The notes under the pieces: model-generated | Databases searched by the model: none | Told to the model about the DNA's origin: nothing | The model's input: only the letters and a program-made list of their open reading frames with translations | Shown here: positions 46,424 to 55,673 of the stretch, one piece after another | Layout of the letters: each line of letters begins with the position of its first letter | Position numbering within the stretch: the first letter of the stretch is position 1 | Program-made: the position numbers and the translations under genes | Source of the DNA: Nocardia amamiensis | Lineage (GTDB): Bacteria > Actinomycetota > Actinomycetes > Mycobacteriales > Mycobacteriaceae | Assembly: GCF_015477605.1 (NCBI RefSeq) | Contig: NZ_JADLQX010000006.1 | Coordinates: 62,001-126,000, forward strand | Length of the DNA stretch: 64,000 nucleotides | Direction of reading: 5' to 3'

Positions 46424-47281
46424 ATGCAGACAGTTCCGATCCAGATGCCGGACGGCACCACGGTTCCGGTGCGGTTGATCCCGGCCGAGGGCACGCACCG
46501 GCACCAGGTCACGCCGGACGCGCCGCGCCCGGTCGTGGTGATCGTGCCCGGTCTCGGCGTTCCGGCCGGATACTACGAACTGTTCGCCTCGGGCCTGGCC
46601 GCGCGCGGGTTCGACGTGGCCATCGGCGAGCTGCGCGGCAACGGCGACAGCAGGCCGAAGCCGAGCTCCACCAGCACCTTCGGATACCACGAGCTGGTCT
46701 CGGTGGACTTCCCGGCGATCTTCGAGGTGGTGCGCGACCAGTTCCCCGACAGCACGCCGTACCTGCTCGGCCACAGCATGGGCGGCCAGCTCGGCGTGAT
46801 GTACGCCGCCCGGATCCGGGGCAGGCTGGGCGGGGTCATCCTGGTCGCCTCCGGCACCCCGTATTACCGCGGCTACCGCGGACTTTCGGGTCCCGGCATG
46901 CTGGTCGGCACCGCGGCGATCTCGCTGACGGCGAACCTGGCGGGCTTCTGGCCGGGCGACCGCGTCTCGATGGGTTTCGGCCGCCAGTCCAAGGTCCTGA
47001 TCTCGGACTGGGCCCGGCTGGCCCGCACCGGCCGATTCGTCCCGGTGGGCGCCGACATCGATTACGAGAAGCGGATCGCGCGGCTGAAACTGCCCGTCCT
47101 GTCCATCACGATGACCGGCGACGAGCTCACTCCGCCCAGCTCCGCCGAGCACCTGCTGGACAAACTGCCGAACGCGGAGGTGACGCGCTGGCGGCAGCCG
47201 GAAGCGCTCGGCCACAACGGCTGGATCCGGCAGTACACCAGTACCGTCGATCAGATCGAGAAGTGGCTGCGCGACCGGTAG
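46424..47281 (+). CDS. Alpha/beta hydrolase
   Basis: 285 residues. The nucleophile elbow is LLGHSMGGQLG (Ser near residue 111), the acid is probably in MTGDELTPPSSAEHL and the catalytic His in LGHNGWIRQY. An oxyanion-hole GLG follows VVVIVPG near the N terminus. The lid region (GYRGLSGPG...) is typical of esterase or lysophospholipase-like enzymes. The product is cytoplasmic, with no signal peptide. Downstream of the TetR gene on the same strand. Confidence 0.88.
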   Translation: MQTVPIQMPDGTTVPVRLIPAEGTHRHQVTPDAPRPVVVIVPGLGVPAGYYELFASGLAARGFDVAIGELRGNGDSRPKPSSTSTFGYHELVSVDFPAIFEVVRDQFPDSTPYLLGHSMGGQLGVMYAARIRGRLGGVILVASGTPYYRGYRGLSGPGMLVGTAAISLTANLAGFWPGDRVSMGFGRQSKVLISDWARLARTGRFVPVGADIDYEKRIARLKLPVLSITMTGDELTPPSSAEHLLDKLPNAEVTRWRQPEALGHNGWIRQYTSTVDQIEKWLRDR

Positions 47282-47314
47282 ACCTGCTCGCGAATCCGGC
47301 GGCGTTCGTGGAGG

Positions 47315-49372
47315 TCAGCTACGTCGTTCGAGCAGCATCTGGGTGAAGAACTCGTAGATCAGCGCCGCCTGGAACGCGGACTGCTTGTTGTCCGCCGCGC
47401 CGCCGTGGCCGCCCTCGATGTTCTCGTGGTACCAGAATTCGTGGCCCTGGGCCTCCAGCAGAGCGGCCATCTTCCTGGCGTGGCCGGGGTGCACCCGGTC
47501 GTCCCTGGTCGAGGTGGTGAGCAGGATCGGCGGGTAGGCGCGGTCGGCGCGCGCGTTCTGGTAGGGCGAGTACTTGCTGATGTACTCCCATTCCTCCGGC
47601 TTGTCCGGGTCGCCGTACTCGGCCATCCACGAGGCGCCCGCGAGCAGCAGGTGGTAGCGCTTCATATCCAGTAGCGGCACCTGGCAGACGATCGCGCCGA
47701 ACAGTTCGGGATAGCGGGTCAGCATCACGCCCATGAGCAGTCCGCCGTTGCTGCCGCCGACGGCGCCGAGCTGATCGGCGGTGGTGATGCCGCGCGCGAC
47801 GAGGTCTTCGGCGATGGCGGAGAAGTCCTCGTATACCTTGTGCCGGTTGGCCTTCTGCACCGAAGTGTGCCACTGCGGCCCGTACTCGCCGCCGCCGCGG
47901 ATATTGGTCATCACCCAGGTGCCGCCGCGCTCCAGCCAGCCCATGCCCGACGCGCCGCTGTAGCCCGGGGTGCGCGACACCTCGAAGCCGCCGTAGCCGG
48001 ACATCACCGTCGGGCCGGGCAGGCCCTTGCGGTCGCGGTGGCGGATCACGAAGTACGGCACCCGCGTGCCGTCGGCGGACTCGGCGAAGAACTGCTCGGT
48101 CTCGACCCCCTCGGTGTCGAAGAATCCGGGCTCCTGCTTCAGCTGCTCGGTCTGTCCGCCGACGGCGCTGGTCAGCAGGGTGGCCGGGGTGGTGAATCCG
48201 CTGGTGTTCAGCATGAACTCGTCGCCGCCCTCCAGCGGGTCGAGATTCAGCACGCTGGTGGTGGCCATCGGCGGGGTATCGGCCAGCGGCTCACGCCGCC
48301 AGCCCGCCGCGCTGGGGGTGAGCACGTGGAGCTTGGTCTGCACGTCCTCGAGCGTGACCAGCAGCAGGTGATTCTCCGTCCAGCCGTACCCGTGCAGCGA
48401 GGTGTGCGGGTCCGGGGTGAAGATCACCTCGAATTCGCGGGAGCCGGACAGGAACTTCTCGAAATCGGTCGCCAGCAGCGCGCCCGCGGGGAAGGTATTC
48501 CCGCCCACCTCCCACGGCGATTTCAGCCGGACCAGCAGCCAGTCCTTGTACCAGGACTCGCTGGCGTCGCTGGGGATGTCGAGGTGCCGCAGCGTGCCGT
48601 CCGCCTCGAGCAGGTAGACCTCCTCGTTGAAGAAGTCCGTGGCGCGCCCGATGTAGTGCCGCTCGTAGCCCGGCGTCCGGTCGTAGCCCGCCGAGACCGC
48701 GACATCGCTCGGCTCGCCCTCGAAGACAGTTGCCGCCTCGGCCAATGGGGTCCCGCGGCGCCACAGTTTCGCGATCCGGGGATAGCCTGAATCGGTCAGT
48801 GAGCCAGGTCCGAAATCGGTGCCGACATACACCGAGTCGATATCGATCCACCGGATCTCCGACTTCGCCTCCGGCAGGAAGTAGCCGCCGTCCTCGGGGT
48901 CGAGGAACACCCTGCGCTCGAGGTCGAACTCGCGCACCACCTTCGCGTCGGCACCGCCGCGCGACAGACTGACCAGCGCGCGGGACTGCTCCGGGCGCAG
49001 CACCGCGGCGCCGCCCCACACCCAGTTCTCGTCCTCGGCGGCGGCGACCGCGTCCAGGTCGATCAGGATGTCCCAGTCCGGGACGTCCTTGCCGTACTCG
49101 GCGAACGTGGTGCGCCGCCACAGGCCGCGCGGGTGCTGCGCGTCCCGCCAGAAGTTGTACAGCCAAGGACCGCGACGTGCTGGGTAAGCGATCTTGGTGT
49201 CGGTGTCGAGCATGTCCAGGATGCGGCGTTCGAGCTCGCGGAAGCGCTCCGAGTCGGCGAACCGCTCGTGCACGACGGCGTTGCGCGCGCGAGCCCAGTC
49301 CAGGGCCCGCTCGTCGGTCACTTCTTCGAGCCAGAGGTAAGGGTCGGTCACGTTCTGCTCAACGCCGCTCAT
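47315..49372 (-). CDS. Prolyl oligopeptidase family serine peptidase (S9A)
   Basis: 685 residues, full length for the S9A family. An N-terminal seven-bladed propeller precedes a C-terminal alpha/beta hydrolase with Ser in GGSNGGLLMG, Asp in TSTRDDRVHPGHA and His in ENIEGGHGGAAD. The NIRGGGEYGPQWH oxyanion segment is intact. It cuts peptides (usually under 30 residues) after proline. No signal peptide is seen. The position matches Rv0457c in M. tuberculosis. The ATG is preferred over a GTG two codons earlier. It follows the AMIN-like gene by 33 nt. Confidence 0.95.
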   Translation of the reverse strand: MSGVEQNVTDPYLWLEEVTDERALDWARARNAVVHERFADSERFRELERRILDMLDTDTKIAYPARRGPWLYNFWRDAQHPRGLWRRTTFAEYGKDVPDWDILIDLDAVAAAEDENWVWGGAAVLRPEQSRALVSLSRGGADAKVVREFDLERRVFLDPEDGGYFLPEAKSEIRWIDIDSVYVGTDFGPGSLTDSGYPRIAKLWRRGTPLAEAATVFEGEPSDVAVSAGYDRTPGYERHYIGRATDFFNEEVYLLEADGTLRHLDIPSDASESWYKDWLLVRLKSPWEVGGNTFPAGALLATDFEKFLSGSREFEVIFTPDPHTSLHGYGWTENHLLLVTLEDVQTKLHVLTPSAAGWRREPLADTPPMATTSVLNLDPLEGGDEFMLNTSGFTTPATLLTSAVGGQTEQLKQEPGFFDTEGVETEQFFAESADGTRVPYFVIRHRDRKGLPGPTVMSGYGGFEVSRTPGYSGASGMGWLERGGTWVMTNIRGGGEYGPQWHTSVQKANRHKVYEDFSAIAEDLVARGITTADQLGAVGGSNGGLLMGVMLTRYPELFGAIVCQVPLLDMKRYHLLLAGASWMAEYGDPDKPEEWEYISKYSPYQNARADRAYPPILLTTSTRDDRVHPGHARKMAALLEAQGHEFWYHENIEGGHGGAADNKQSAFQAALIYEFFTQMLLERRS

Positions 49373-49405
49373 GCCCACATTGTTGCCGAGCGGCGCAACC
49401 CGGGT

Positions 49406-49948
49406 TCACCAGGTGTGTGCTACGTCGACCACGATGCGCGATCCGCTGCCCGGTCCGGTGAGGGTGTGCACCTGGAACGGCAACCGGGCGCGCACCCCGA
49501 GCCCGACCGTCGTCTGGCCCTCGAAGGAGCCCGCCCAGGCCACCTGCCGGAAGGTTCGGTAGTCCCGCACGTCGGCGAGCTCGGCGCGGTCGCCGGGGTG
49601 GTAGGTGGCGTTGTACGCGTCGTCGTGAGCGGGCGCGTTGAGGCTGATGCTCAGCGCAGCGCCGCCGCGCAGCGGGACGACTGCGCCGGAACCATCCATG
49701 ACGACCCGCTCGACGTAGCCGACGTGGTACCCGGTGACCGGTCCGGCGATGTCGAACACCAGCCGGTCGAAGCACTCGTGTCGTCCGGCGCGCACGCCGG
49801 TCAGCGTCGCGAACGGTCGGGCCTGGCTCGTCTTGGGTAGCGAACCCCAGGTCGCGGTGCAATCCGGGGCCGCGGACGCGGGGCCGGGCGCGATCCAGAG
49901 ACCGGCGAAGGTCACGGCGGAGACAATCAGCAGAAGCAAGCGACGCAT
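49406..49948 (-). CDS. Secreted AMIN-like domain protein
   Basis: 180 residues with a cleavable signal peptide (RRLLLLIVSAVTFAGLW ... ASA-AP at about residue 27) and a beta-rich domain: GRHECFDRLVFDIAGPVTGYHVGYV, NAPAHDDAYNATYH, GQTTVGLGVRARLPFQVH, ending RIVVDVAHTW. This is the actinobacterial AMIN-like family, thought to bind cell-wall glycan; function untested. One Cys pair (CTATWG/HECFD) may form a disulfide. Upstream of, and probably co-transcribed with, the S9 peptidase. Confidence 0.88.
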   Translation of the reverse strand: MRRLLLLIVSAVTFAGLWIAPGPASAAPDCTATWGSLPKTSQARPFATLTGVRAGRHECFDRLVFDIAGPVTGYHVGYVERVVMDGSGAVVPLRGGAALSISLNAPAHDDAYNATYHPGDRAELADVRDYRTFRQVAWAGSFEGQTTVGLGVRARLPFQVHTLTGPGSGSRIVVDVAHTW

Positions 49949-50166
49949 GGTCGCACCGCCTTCGTGGGCAGGGAGGATGAACTACTGGGTGAATCGGCCG
50001 CCGAGAACCGGCTGTTACGCACAGGAATGCTGAAATGTGTTGGGGAGCTTGGCCATCGGCCATCGCATGCGGCTCGGGCGACTCGGTATTTGCTGCACAC
50101 CGCCGATGGGCCCGCCTTGCCAGTAGGATCGCTGCTCCGAGGCCGATCCGACCAGGAGGTTCGAGG

Positions 50167-51141
50167 TTGCCGCCGTTTCTCTGGGAACAGCACTGCTGTC
50201 TGCCGCTGTCGTCCGCGGCCCGGATCGGCGACCTCGCGCGCTACCCGGCCGGGTCGTACTTGTCGGTCAACGTCGGGTACTCCCGCCAGTCGACCGCCGA
50301 CGCTCTGGCGCTGCTGCGGCAATTTCGCCGGGATGCGTTGGCGGACGGTCGGTTTCATCTCGTCCGCACGGTGGATGACATCGGCGTCCCCGAAACGGTC
50401 GCGCTGGCGTTCGATCTCGAGGACGCCGGGCCGCTGGGCGGTGATCTGAACAATGTCGCGCGGTTCTACGAGCTCGGCGTGCGATCGCTGCTGCCCGCCT
50501 ACAACCACGCCAACGCCGCGGGTTGCGGGTGCCTGGATACCGAGGACACCGGACTCACACGGTACGGCCGCGACCTAATCCACGCGCTCGACGAGGCCGG
50601 GATGTTCGCCGACGGGTCGCACTGCTCGCGGCGATCCGGCCTGGAGATCGCGGACCTGAGCGCCGTCCCGATGATCTACAGCCACTCGAATTTCGCCGCA
50701 CTGTGGGACCACCCGCGCAACATCACCGACGAGCAGGCGCGTGCTTGTGCCGCGACCGGCGGCGTAATCGGAATCAATGGGGTAGGGATCTTTTTGGGGC
50801 GCAATGCCGAGGATGAGCGCGCCGCGCGGATCGAGGCGATGGCGCGGCACGTCGAGTACGGCGCCGAGCTGGTCGGCATCGAGCACATCGGAATCGGATC
50901 GGACTACTCCTTCGACGCCGAGGACTTCAACGCCGAGCTGCGGCAGAACCCGGGCGCCTTCTCCGAGTCGTACACCCGGTGGGGCCCGCTGCAGTGGGTT
51001 CCACCGGAGGACCTGCTCGGCGCCACCGACCTGCCCGGCCTGGACGAAGTGCTGGCCGGGCGCGGCTTCAGCGCGACAGAGCGGGCCGCGGTGTTCGGCG
51101 GGAACTTCCGCCGGGTCGCCGCGCAGGTGTGGCGGAACTGA
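50167..51141 (+). CDS. Membrane dipeptidase family M19 with altered metal motif
   Basis: 324 residues of the renal-dipeptidase fold: FDLEDAG (bridging Glu), DGSHCS and IYSHSNF (His ligands), GINGVG, and GIGSDYSFD (Asp). At the N terminus, where family members usually have HxD, the sequence reads WEQHCCLPL, i.e. His-x-Cys. The TTG start is supported by a perfect AGGAGG 7 nt upstream. No signal peptide or lipid anchor is seen, so it is likely cytoplasmic. It may hydrolyse dipeptides or related amides, with altered metal chemistry. Confidence 0.88.
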   Translation: MPPFLWEQHCCLPLSSAARIGDLARYPAGSYLSVNVGYSRQSTADALALLRQFRRDALADGRFHLVRTVDDIGVPETVALAFDLEDAGPLGGDLNNVARFYELGVRSLLPAYNHANAAGCGCLDTEDTGLTRYGRDLIHALDEAGMFADGSHCSRRSGLEIADLSAVPMIYSHSNFAALWDHPRNITDEQARACAATGGVIGINGVGIFLGRNAEDERAARIEAMARHVEYGAELVGIEHIGIGSDYSFDAEDFNAELRQNPGAFSESYTRWGPLQWVPPEDLLGATDLPGLDEVLAGRGFSATERAAVFGGNFRRVAAQVWRN

Positions 51142-51295
51142 TCACGCCGGCCGCACCGGCATCTTGCCGATATCGGCGCCGGACAGGACGCCGAGGAACG
51201 CGGCGGGCGCCTGCTGGAGTGCCGTCCGCGAGCCATCCGGCTGCTGCCCACCGCGCCGGCCGCCGAGTTGACCACAGTGTTGCCGGGTGTGCGCG
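51142..51295 (-). pseudogene. Remnant of an NADP-dependent medium-chain oxidoreductase
   Basis: On the minus strand one frame gives the Rossmann-loop block TPGNTVVNSAAGAVGS. A second frame continues as ALQQAPAAFLGVLSG and DIGKMPVRPA before TGA. These are the glycine-rich loop and the extreme C terminus of a zinc-independent MDR oxidoreductase. The roughly 150 intervening residues are deleted, the two parts are frame-shifted, and a stop precedes the first block. It abuts the stop of the M19 gene. The rest of the gap to lpd (51296-51425) shows nothing recognisable. Confidence 0.7.
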
Positions 51296-51425
51296 CGGCA
51301 TGCTAACCCCCGGATCTACCATGTTCTTCCCGGTCACGGGAAGTTTTCTGGTGGGTGTGGCCCACGACTCATTGTTGTGGGGGACCGGTGGGTGAAGTTT
51401 GCCCGGCGGAGTTAGGCTCGGTCTC

Positions 51426-52826
51426 GTGACTTCCCATTACGACGTTGTCGTTCTCGGTGCCGGTCCAGGCGGTTACGTCGCCGCCATCCGTGCGGCACAG
51501 TTAGGCCTCCGTACCGCGATCGTCGAGCAGAAGTATTGGGGCGGGGTGTGCCTCAATGTCGGCTGCATCCCCTCCAAGGCGCTGCTGCGGAATGCGGAAC
51601 TGGCACACATCTTCACCAAAGAGGCGAAGACCTTCGGCATCTCCGGCGAGGCGACCTTCGACTTCGGCGTCGCCTTCGACCGCAGCCGCAAGGTCGCCGA
51701 CGGTCGCGTCAAGGGCGTCCACTTCCTGATGAAGAAGAACAAGATCGACGAGTTCGACGGCAAGGGCACCTTCACCGGCCCGAACTCGCTGTCGGTCGAG
51801 CTCAACAAGGGCGGCACCGAGACGGTCACGTTCGACAACGTGATCATCGCGGCGGGCACCGTCACCAAGCTGCTGCCCGGCACGCAGCTGAGCGCGAACG
51901 TGGTCACCTACGAGGAGCAGATCCTCACCCGCGACCTGCCCGGCTCGATCCTGATCGTCGGCGCCGGCGCGATCGGCATGGAGTTCGGTTACGTCCTGAA
52001 GAACTACGGCGTCGACGTGCGCATCGTCGAGTTCCTCGACCGCGCGCTGCCGAACGAGGACGCGGACGTCTCCAAGGAGATCACCAAGCAGTACAAGAAG
52101 CTCGGCATCACCATCACCACCGGTGCCGCCGTGCAGTCCATCGAGGACGACGGCGCCAAGGTCACCGTCTCGATCAAGGACAACAAGACCGGCGCGATCG
52201 AGACCGTCACCGTCGACAAGGTGCTGCAAGCCGTCGGCTTCGCGCCGCGGGTCGAGGGCTACGGCCTGGAGACCACCGGCGTGCAGCTCGAGCGCGGCGC
52301 CATCGTGATCGACGACTACATGCGCACCAACGTGCCGAACATCTACGCCATCGGCGACGTCACCGGCAAACTGCAGCTCGCGCACGTCGCCGAGGCCCAA
52401 GGCGTGGTGGCGGCGGAGACGATCGCGGGCGCGGAGACCGTCACTCTCGGCGACTACCGGATGATGCCGCGTGCCACGTTCTGCCAGCCGCAGGTCGCCA
52501 GCTTCGGCCTGACCGAGCAGCAGGCCCGCGACGAGGGCTACGAGGTGAAGGTCGCGACCTTCCCGTTCACCGCCAACGGCAAGGCGCACGGCCTCGGTGA
52601 CCCGACCGGTTTCGTCAAGCTCGTCGCCGACGCCAAGTACGGCGAGCTGCTCGGCGGGCATCTCATCGGCCCCGACGTCTCCGAGCTGCTGCCCGAGCTC
52701 ACCCTCGCGCAGAAGTGGGACCTGACGGTCAACGAGCTGACCCGCAACGTGCACACCCACCCGACGCTCAGCGAGGCCCTCCAGGAAGCGTTCCACGGCC
52801 TGGCCGGCCACATGATCAACTTCTGA
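51426..52826 (+). CDS. lpd: Dihydrolipoyl dehydrogenase (E3)
   Basis: 466 residues. FAD motif [19 protein letters not shown], active-site disulfide in [19 protein letters not shown] motif [14 protein letters not shown], and the C-terminal His-Glu dyad in [14 protein letters not shown]. It reoxidises dihydrolipoamide of the pyruvate/2-oxoglutarate and branched-chain dehydrogenase complexes and, in mycobacteria, of the AhpD/SucB peroxidase system. It matches the stand-alone lpdC locus (Rv0462). The GTG start is chosen by homology. Confidence 0.97.
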   Translation: MTSHYDVVVLGAGPGGYVAAIRAAQLGLRTAIVEQKYWGGVCLNVGCIPSKALLRNAELAHIFTKEAKTFGISGEATFDFGVAFDRSRKVADGRVKGVHFLMKKNKIDEFDGKGTFTGPNSLSVELNKGGTETVTFDNVIIAAGTVTKLLPGTQLSANVVTYEEQILTRDLPGSILIVGAGAIGMEFGYVLKNYGVDVRIVEFLDRALPNEDADVSKEITKQYKKLGITITTGAAVQSIEDDGAKVTVSIKDNKTGAIETVTVDKVLQAVGFAPRVEGYGLETTGVQLERGAIVIDDYMRTNVPNIYAIGDVTGKLQLAHVAEAQGVVAAETIAGAETVTLGDYRMMPRATFCQPQVASFGLTEQQARDEGYEVKVATFPFTANGKAHGLGDPTGFVKLVADAKYGELLGGHLIGPDVSELLPELTLAQKWDLTVNELTRNVHTHPTLSEALQEAFHGLAGHMINF

Positions 52827-52835
52827 TCTTCGGCA

Positions 52836-52870
52836 CAAGGGGCGTGCGGCCGTCGGCCGCACGCCCCTTG
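52836..52870 (+). terminator. Hairpin terminator after lpd
   Basis: A perfect 16-bp stem (CAAGGGGCGTGCGGCC and its complement) with a 3-nt loop begins 10 nt after the lpd stop. There is no T-run, but the stem is very stable. Confidence 0.88.
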
Positions 52871-52949
52871 GCTTGTCCGGCAATGGTTTCCGCGGCGGTA
52901 GGGACTTCGGAAGTCGGCGTCGGCGCGGGTGGTCTGCTATACAGCGTGC

Positions 52950-53651
52950 ATGCTTCGTAGGTGGCTGATCGGAAGTGTGCCGGTGCTCGTCGTCGTGGTG
53001 CTGCTGGCTACGGGCACCTACTACGTGATGAACGCCCGCACCTTCCAGTTGGCCGGTCATGTGGTGAGCCGGGTGGACACCGACGCGAAGGTGGTCGCGC
53101 TGACCTTGGACGACGGACCGACCGATCGCGCGCCGGAAGTGCTGAGAGTCCTTGCCGAGGCCCAGGTTCCGGCCACTTTCTATCTGAACGGCCGTGATCT
53201 CGCCGCGCACCCGGAGCACGGCAGGGCCATCGCGGCGGCGGGCCATGAGATCGGCAATCACACCTATTCACATCGGCGGATGGTCTTCGTCACTCCCGGC
53301 ACGGTTCGTGACGAAGTGGAGCGCACCGACGCTGAGATCATGAAAACGGGTTACGTCGGCCCGATCACCTTCCGCCCGCCCTACGGCAAGAAGCTCCTGC
53401 TGCTGCCGCGTTACCTGGCCGAGCATGATCGGGTCACCGTGATGTGGGATGTCGAACCCGATTCCGGAAAGTCCGCCACCGCGGACGATATCGTCGCCGA
53501 AACGCTCGCCGAGGTCCGGCCCGGGTCGATCATCTTGCTGCATGCCATGTTCGGCGCGACCGCCGCACTGGAGGCCATCCCGCGCATTGTCGCCGAATTG
53601 CGTTCCGCCGGGTACCAATTCGTCACGGTCTCCGACTTGATGTCCCGCTGA
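52950..53651 (+). CDS. Polysaccharide deacetylase (NodB-like), membrane-anchored
   Basis: 233 residues. One N-terminal hydrophobic segment (LIGSVPVLVVVVLLATGTYYVM) acts as a signal anchor. A NodB deacetylase domain follows: TLDDGPTD (catalytic Asp and metal Asp), NHTYSHRRM (metal His pair), FRPPYGKK and ILLHAMFG. The enzyme works outside the membrane, removing acetyl groups from cell-wall or capsular N-acetyl sugars, possibly peptidoglycan. The ATG before LRRWLIG gives a normal positively charged N terminus. Confidence 0.93.
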   Translation: MLRRWLIGSVPVLVVVVLLATGTYYVMNARTFQLAGHVVSRVDTDAKVVALTLDDGPTDRAPEVLRVLAEAQVPATFYLNGRDLAAHPEHGRAIAAAGHEIGNHTYSHRRMVFVTPGTVRDEVERTDAEIMKTGYVGPITFRPPYGKKLLLLPRYLAEHDRVTVMWDVEPDSGKSATADDIVAETLAEVRPGSIILLHAMFGATAALEAIPRIVAELRSAGYQFVTVSDLMSR

Positions 53652-53684
53652 GCGATCGGCACGCGCGGGGCAAGGGCGCATAAC

Positions 53685-53703
53685 CCCGGGCCGACTGCCC
53701 GGG
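53685..53703. terminator. Short hairpin between convergent genes
   Basis: CCCGGGC and GCCCGGG pair around a 5-nt loop, between the convergent polysaccharide deacetylase and F420-dependent oxidoreductase genes. Position supports a bidirectional terminator, but the stem is only 7 bp. Confidence 0.5.
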
Positions 53704-53716
53704 TTGTCCGGAGAAA

Positions 53717-54133
53717 TCAGAGCATTCCGTAAGCGTGTGTCGGCGTGAACAGGACCAAGGCGCGGCGATCGGCGACCATCGCGTTGCGGTATTCGTCCCA
53801 GTCGGGGTGCTCCCCGGAGGCGGTGCGGTAGTAGTCGACGAGCGCGTCGACCGTGCGATCGTCGGGGGCGGCGGCGACCGGCGTGAGTTCCACCGTTCCT
53901 TCCAGTACGGCGTAGGCGAAGAAGTCGTCGCGGGTCACGTGCAACGCCGCCCATGGGTCGCGGACCAGGTTGTGGTACTTCGCGCGGTCGGCGGTGATGG
54001 AGATGCGGATGCGGCCGTCCGCGCCGACGACGTGCAGCACGTTGGACAGTTGCGGGCGTCCGTTGCGGCGCATCGTGGTGAGCACGGACCTGCGGTGTTC
54101 GCGTGCGAAATCAACTGCGGCGGCGAGTTCCAT
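53717..54133 (-). CDS. PPOX-class F420-dependent oxidoreductase
   Basis: 138 residues with a split-barrel flavin/deazaflavin fold: REHRRSVLTTMRRNGRPQLSNV at the start, then IRISITADRAKYHNLVRDPWAALHV and GTVELTPVAAAPDD. The pattern and size fit the PPOX-class F420H2-dependent (or FMN) enzymes abundant in mycolata, which reduce diverse small molecules. Substrate unknown. ATG start; its stop lies next to the hairpin shared with the deacetylase gene. Confidence 0.88.
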   Translation of the reverse strand: MELAAAVDFAREHRRSVLTTMRRNGRPQLSNVLHVVGADGRIRISITADRAKYHNLVRDPWAALHVTRDDFFAYAVLEGTVELTPVAAAPDDRTVDALVDYYRTASGEHPDWDEYRNAMVADRRALVLFTPTHAYGML

Positions 54134-54171
54134 GCCCGTGTAACCAGCGATGACGCCGGGCTCTTCCCGGC

Positions 54172-54570
54172 TCAGTCGCGGTGGTAGGCCGCCTGCGCCT
54201 CGCGCACGAGCGGCATGTTGATCTCCAGCACCTGGATGAGTGCCTCCAGATGCTCGGCCACCTGGGCGCCCAGTTCGGTGAGGGTGTATTCGACTCGCGG
54301 GGGGATGGTCTCCAGTACCTCCCGGTGCACCATGCCGTCGCGCTCGAGCGCCTGGAGAGTTTGCGAGAGCATGCGCTCGCTGACGCCGTCCACTCGGCGG
54401 CGCAGGGCGCTGAACCGGTACGGCCCCTCACGCAGCGCGACCAGCGCCAATGTGCCCCACCGGCTGGCCACATTCTGCAAAACCGGCCGCGAGGTGCAGT
54501 TCCGGGCGAAGACATCGGCTTCCAGCGTGGGGTCGTCGGCCTCAGCCGGGACGGTGCGCTGGGTTGTCAT
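54172..54570 (-). CDS. HxlR family transcriptional regulator
   Basis: 132 residues with a winged helix of the HxlR type. The redox-relevant Cys is in ARNCTSRPVLQNVASRWG, followed by YRFSALRRRVDGVSERMLSQTLQALERDGM (recognition helix) and the wing REVLETIPPRVEYTLTELG. The ATG at MTTQRTVPAEAD is favoured, since longer starts (up to 54615) would cover the divergent promoter. HxlR/QorR-type regulators typically control the adjacent divergent quinone-oxidoreductase gene in response to electrophiles; this arrangement is present here. Confidence 0.88.
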   Translation of the reverse strand: MTTQRTVPAEADDPTLEADVFARNCTSRPVLQNVASRWGTLALVALREGPYRFSALRRRVDGVSERMLSQTLQALERDGMVHREVLETIPPRVEYTLTELGAQVAEHLEALIQVLEINMPLVREAQAAYHRD

Positions 54571-54668
54571 GACCGCCATGGTACCCAACTTGACCGCAGT
54601 AGTATCAGAATGCATAGTGCTTACGAATAGTTAGTACTAGTCAAACCGTACACAACTGGGAGGTAGTC

Positions 54669-55520
54669 ATGACCGTCGCGGTGACCGGGGCCAGCGGACA
54701 ACTGGGCCGACTCGTGGTGGAGGCGCTGTTGCGTGAGGGATCTGCGGAGGTTGTGGCCATCGTGCGCGATCCGCAGAAGGTGGCCGATCTGGCCGCGCGA
54801 GGCGTCGACGTCCGGCAGGCCGACTACGGCGACGCGGCGGCGCTGAATCGGGCGCTCGACGGCGTCGACCGAGTGCTGCTGATCTCCGGCAACGAGTTCG
54901 GCGCCCGAGTGGCCCAGCACACCAATGTGATTCGTGCGGCGGAGCGCGCAGGCGTCGAACTGCTCGCCTACACCAGCATCCCGGATGCGGCGGAGAATCC
55001 GATGATTCTCGCTCGAGAGCACAAGGGGACCGAGGCGGTACTCGCCGAATCGACCGTGCCGTACGCGCTGCTGCGCAACGGCTGGTACTGGGAGAACTAC
55101 CTGGGCGGCCTCGGGCACGCGGTGCGCTCGGGTGTGCTGCACGGTGCCGCGGCCGAGGGCCGGGTGGCGGGTGCGGCACGCGCCGACTTTGCCGAGGTGG
55201 CCGCCAAGGTGCTCACCACCGATGGGCACGCGGGCCGGGTATACGAACTCGGTGGCAGCGAATCGCTCACCTATGCCGAACTAGCCCAGGCGATTGCGGA
55301 TGCGGCCGGTAAGCCTGTGCGCTACGAGGATCTGTCGGAGGACGACTACGCTGCCGTGCTGGTCGGGGCAGGGCTGCCCGCCGACTACGCCAAGGCACTC
55401 GCCGATGCCGACACGGGCATTTCGCGGGGCCTTCTGGACGTGCGCTCCGGTGATCTGGAAAAGCTGCTCGGCCGGCCTGCGACCAGCGCTGTCGAAGTAT
55501 TCCGCGCCGCGCTCGGCTGA
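54669..55520 (+). CDS. NmrA-like SDR / quinone oxidoreductase (QOR2-type)
   Basis: 283 residues of the atypical short-chain dehydrogenase family: VAVTGASGQLGRLVVEALL is the NADP motif, then VLLISGNEFGARVAQHTNVIRAAERAGV and LLRNGWYWENYL, typical of QOR2/YtfG NAD(P)H:quinone oxidoreductases. The ATG has GGGAGG 6 nt upstream. The divergent HxlR regulator makes this a regulator-target pair. A TTGACC-N17-CATAGT promoter candidate lies at 54590-54618. The stop codon lies inside a hairpin terminator. Confidence 0.92.
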   Translation: MTVAVTGASGQLGRLVVEALLREGSAEVVAIVRDPQKVADLAARGVDVRQADYGDAAALNRALDGVDRVLLISGNEFGARVAQHTNVIRAAERAGVELLAYTSIPDAAENPMILAREHKGTEAVLAESTVPYALLRNGWYWENYLGGLGHAVRSGVLHGAAAEGRVAGAARADFAEVAAKVLTTDGHAGRVYELGGSESLTYAELAQAIADAAGKPVRYEDLSEDDYAAVLVGAGLPADYAKALADADTGISRGLLDVRSGDLEKLLGRPATSAVEVFRAALG

Positions 55521-55537
55521 TATCAGGTCAGCCGAGC
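55511..55537 (+). terminator. Hairpin terminator overlapping the reductase stop codon
   Basis: GCTCGGCTGA and TCAGCCGAGC pair perfectly (10 bp) around a 7-nt loop, so the gene's stop codon sits in the stem. A second perfect 10-bp hairpin (GTCCATGGCG/CGCCATGGAC, 55550-55581) follows before the convergent VOC gene. Confidence 0.7.
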
Positions 55538-55673
55538 GTCCGGGGCCGTGTCCATGGCGAGCCGCGACCGACGCCATGGACCCGCTGCCCTCGGGTGGCA
55601 AATACTTGTGTGGCCGCGGTTGGCGCCCTACGTCAGCACAGCGGCGCAACCGCCGCTTTCGTCAGACACCCAC

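Noticed and set aside
51501..53261. 586-residue minus-strand frame opposite lpd
   Set aside because: An antisense shadow of lpd running through its terminator; the composition is atypical.
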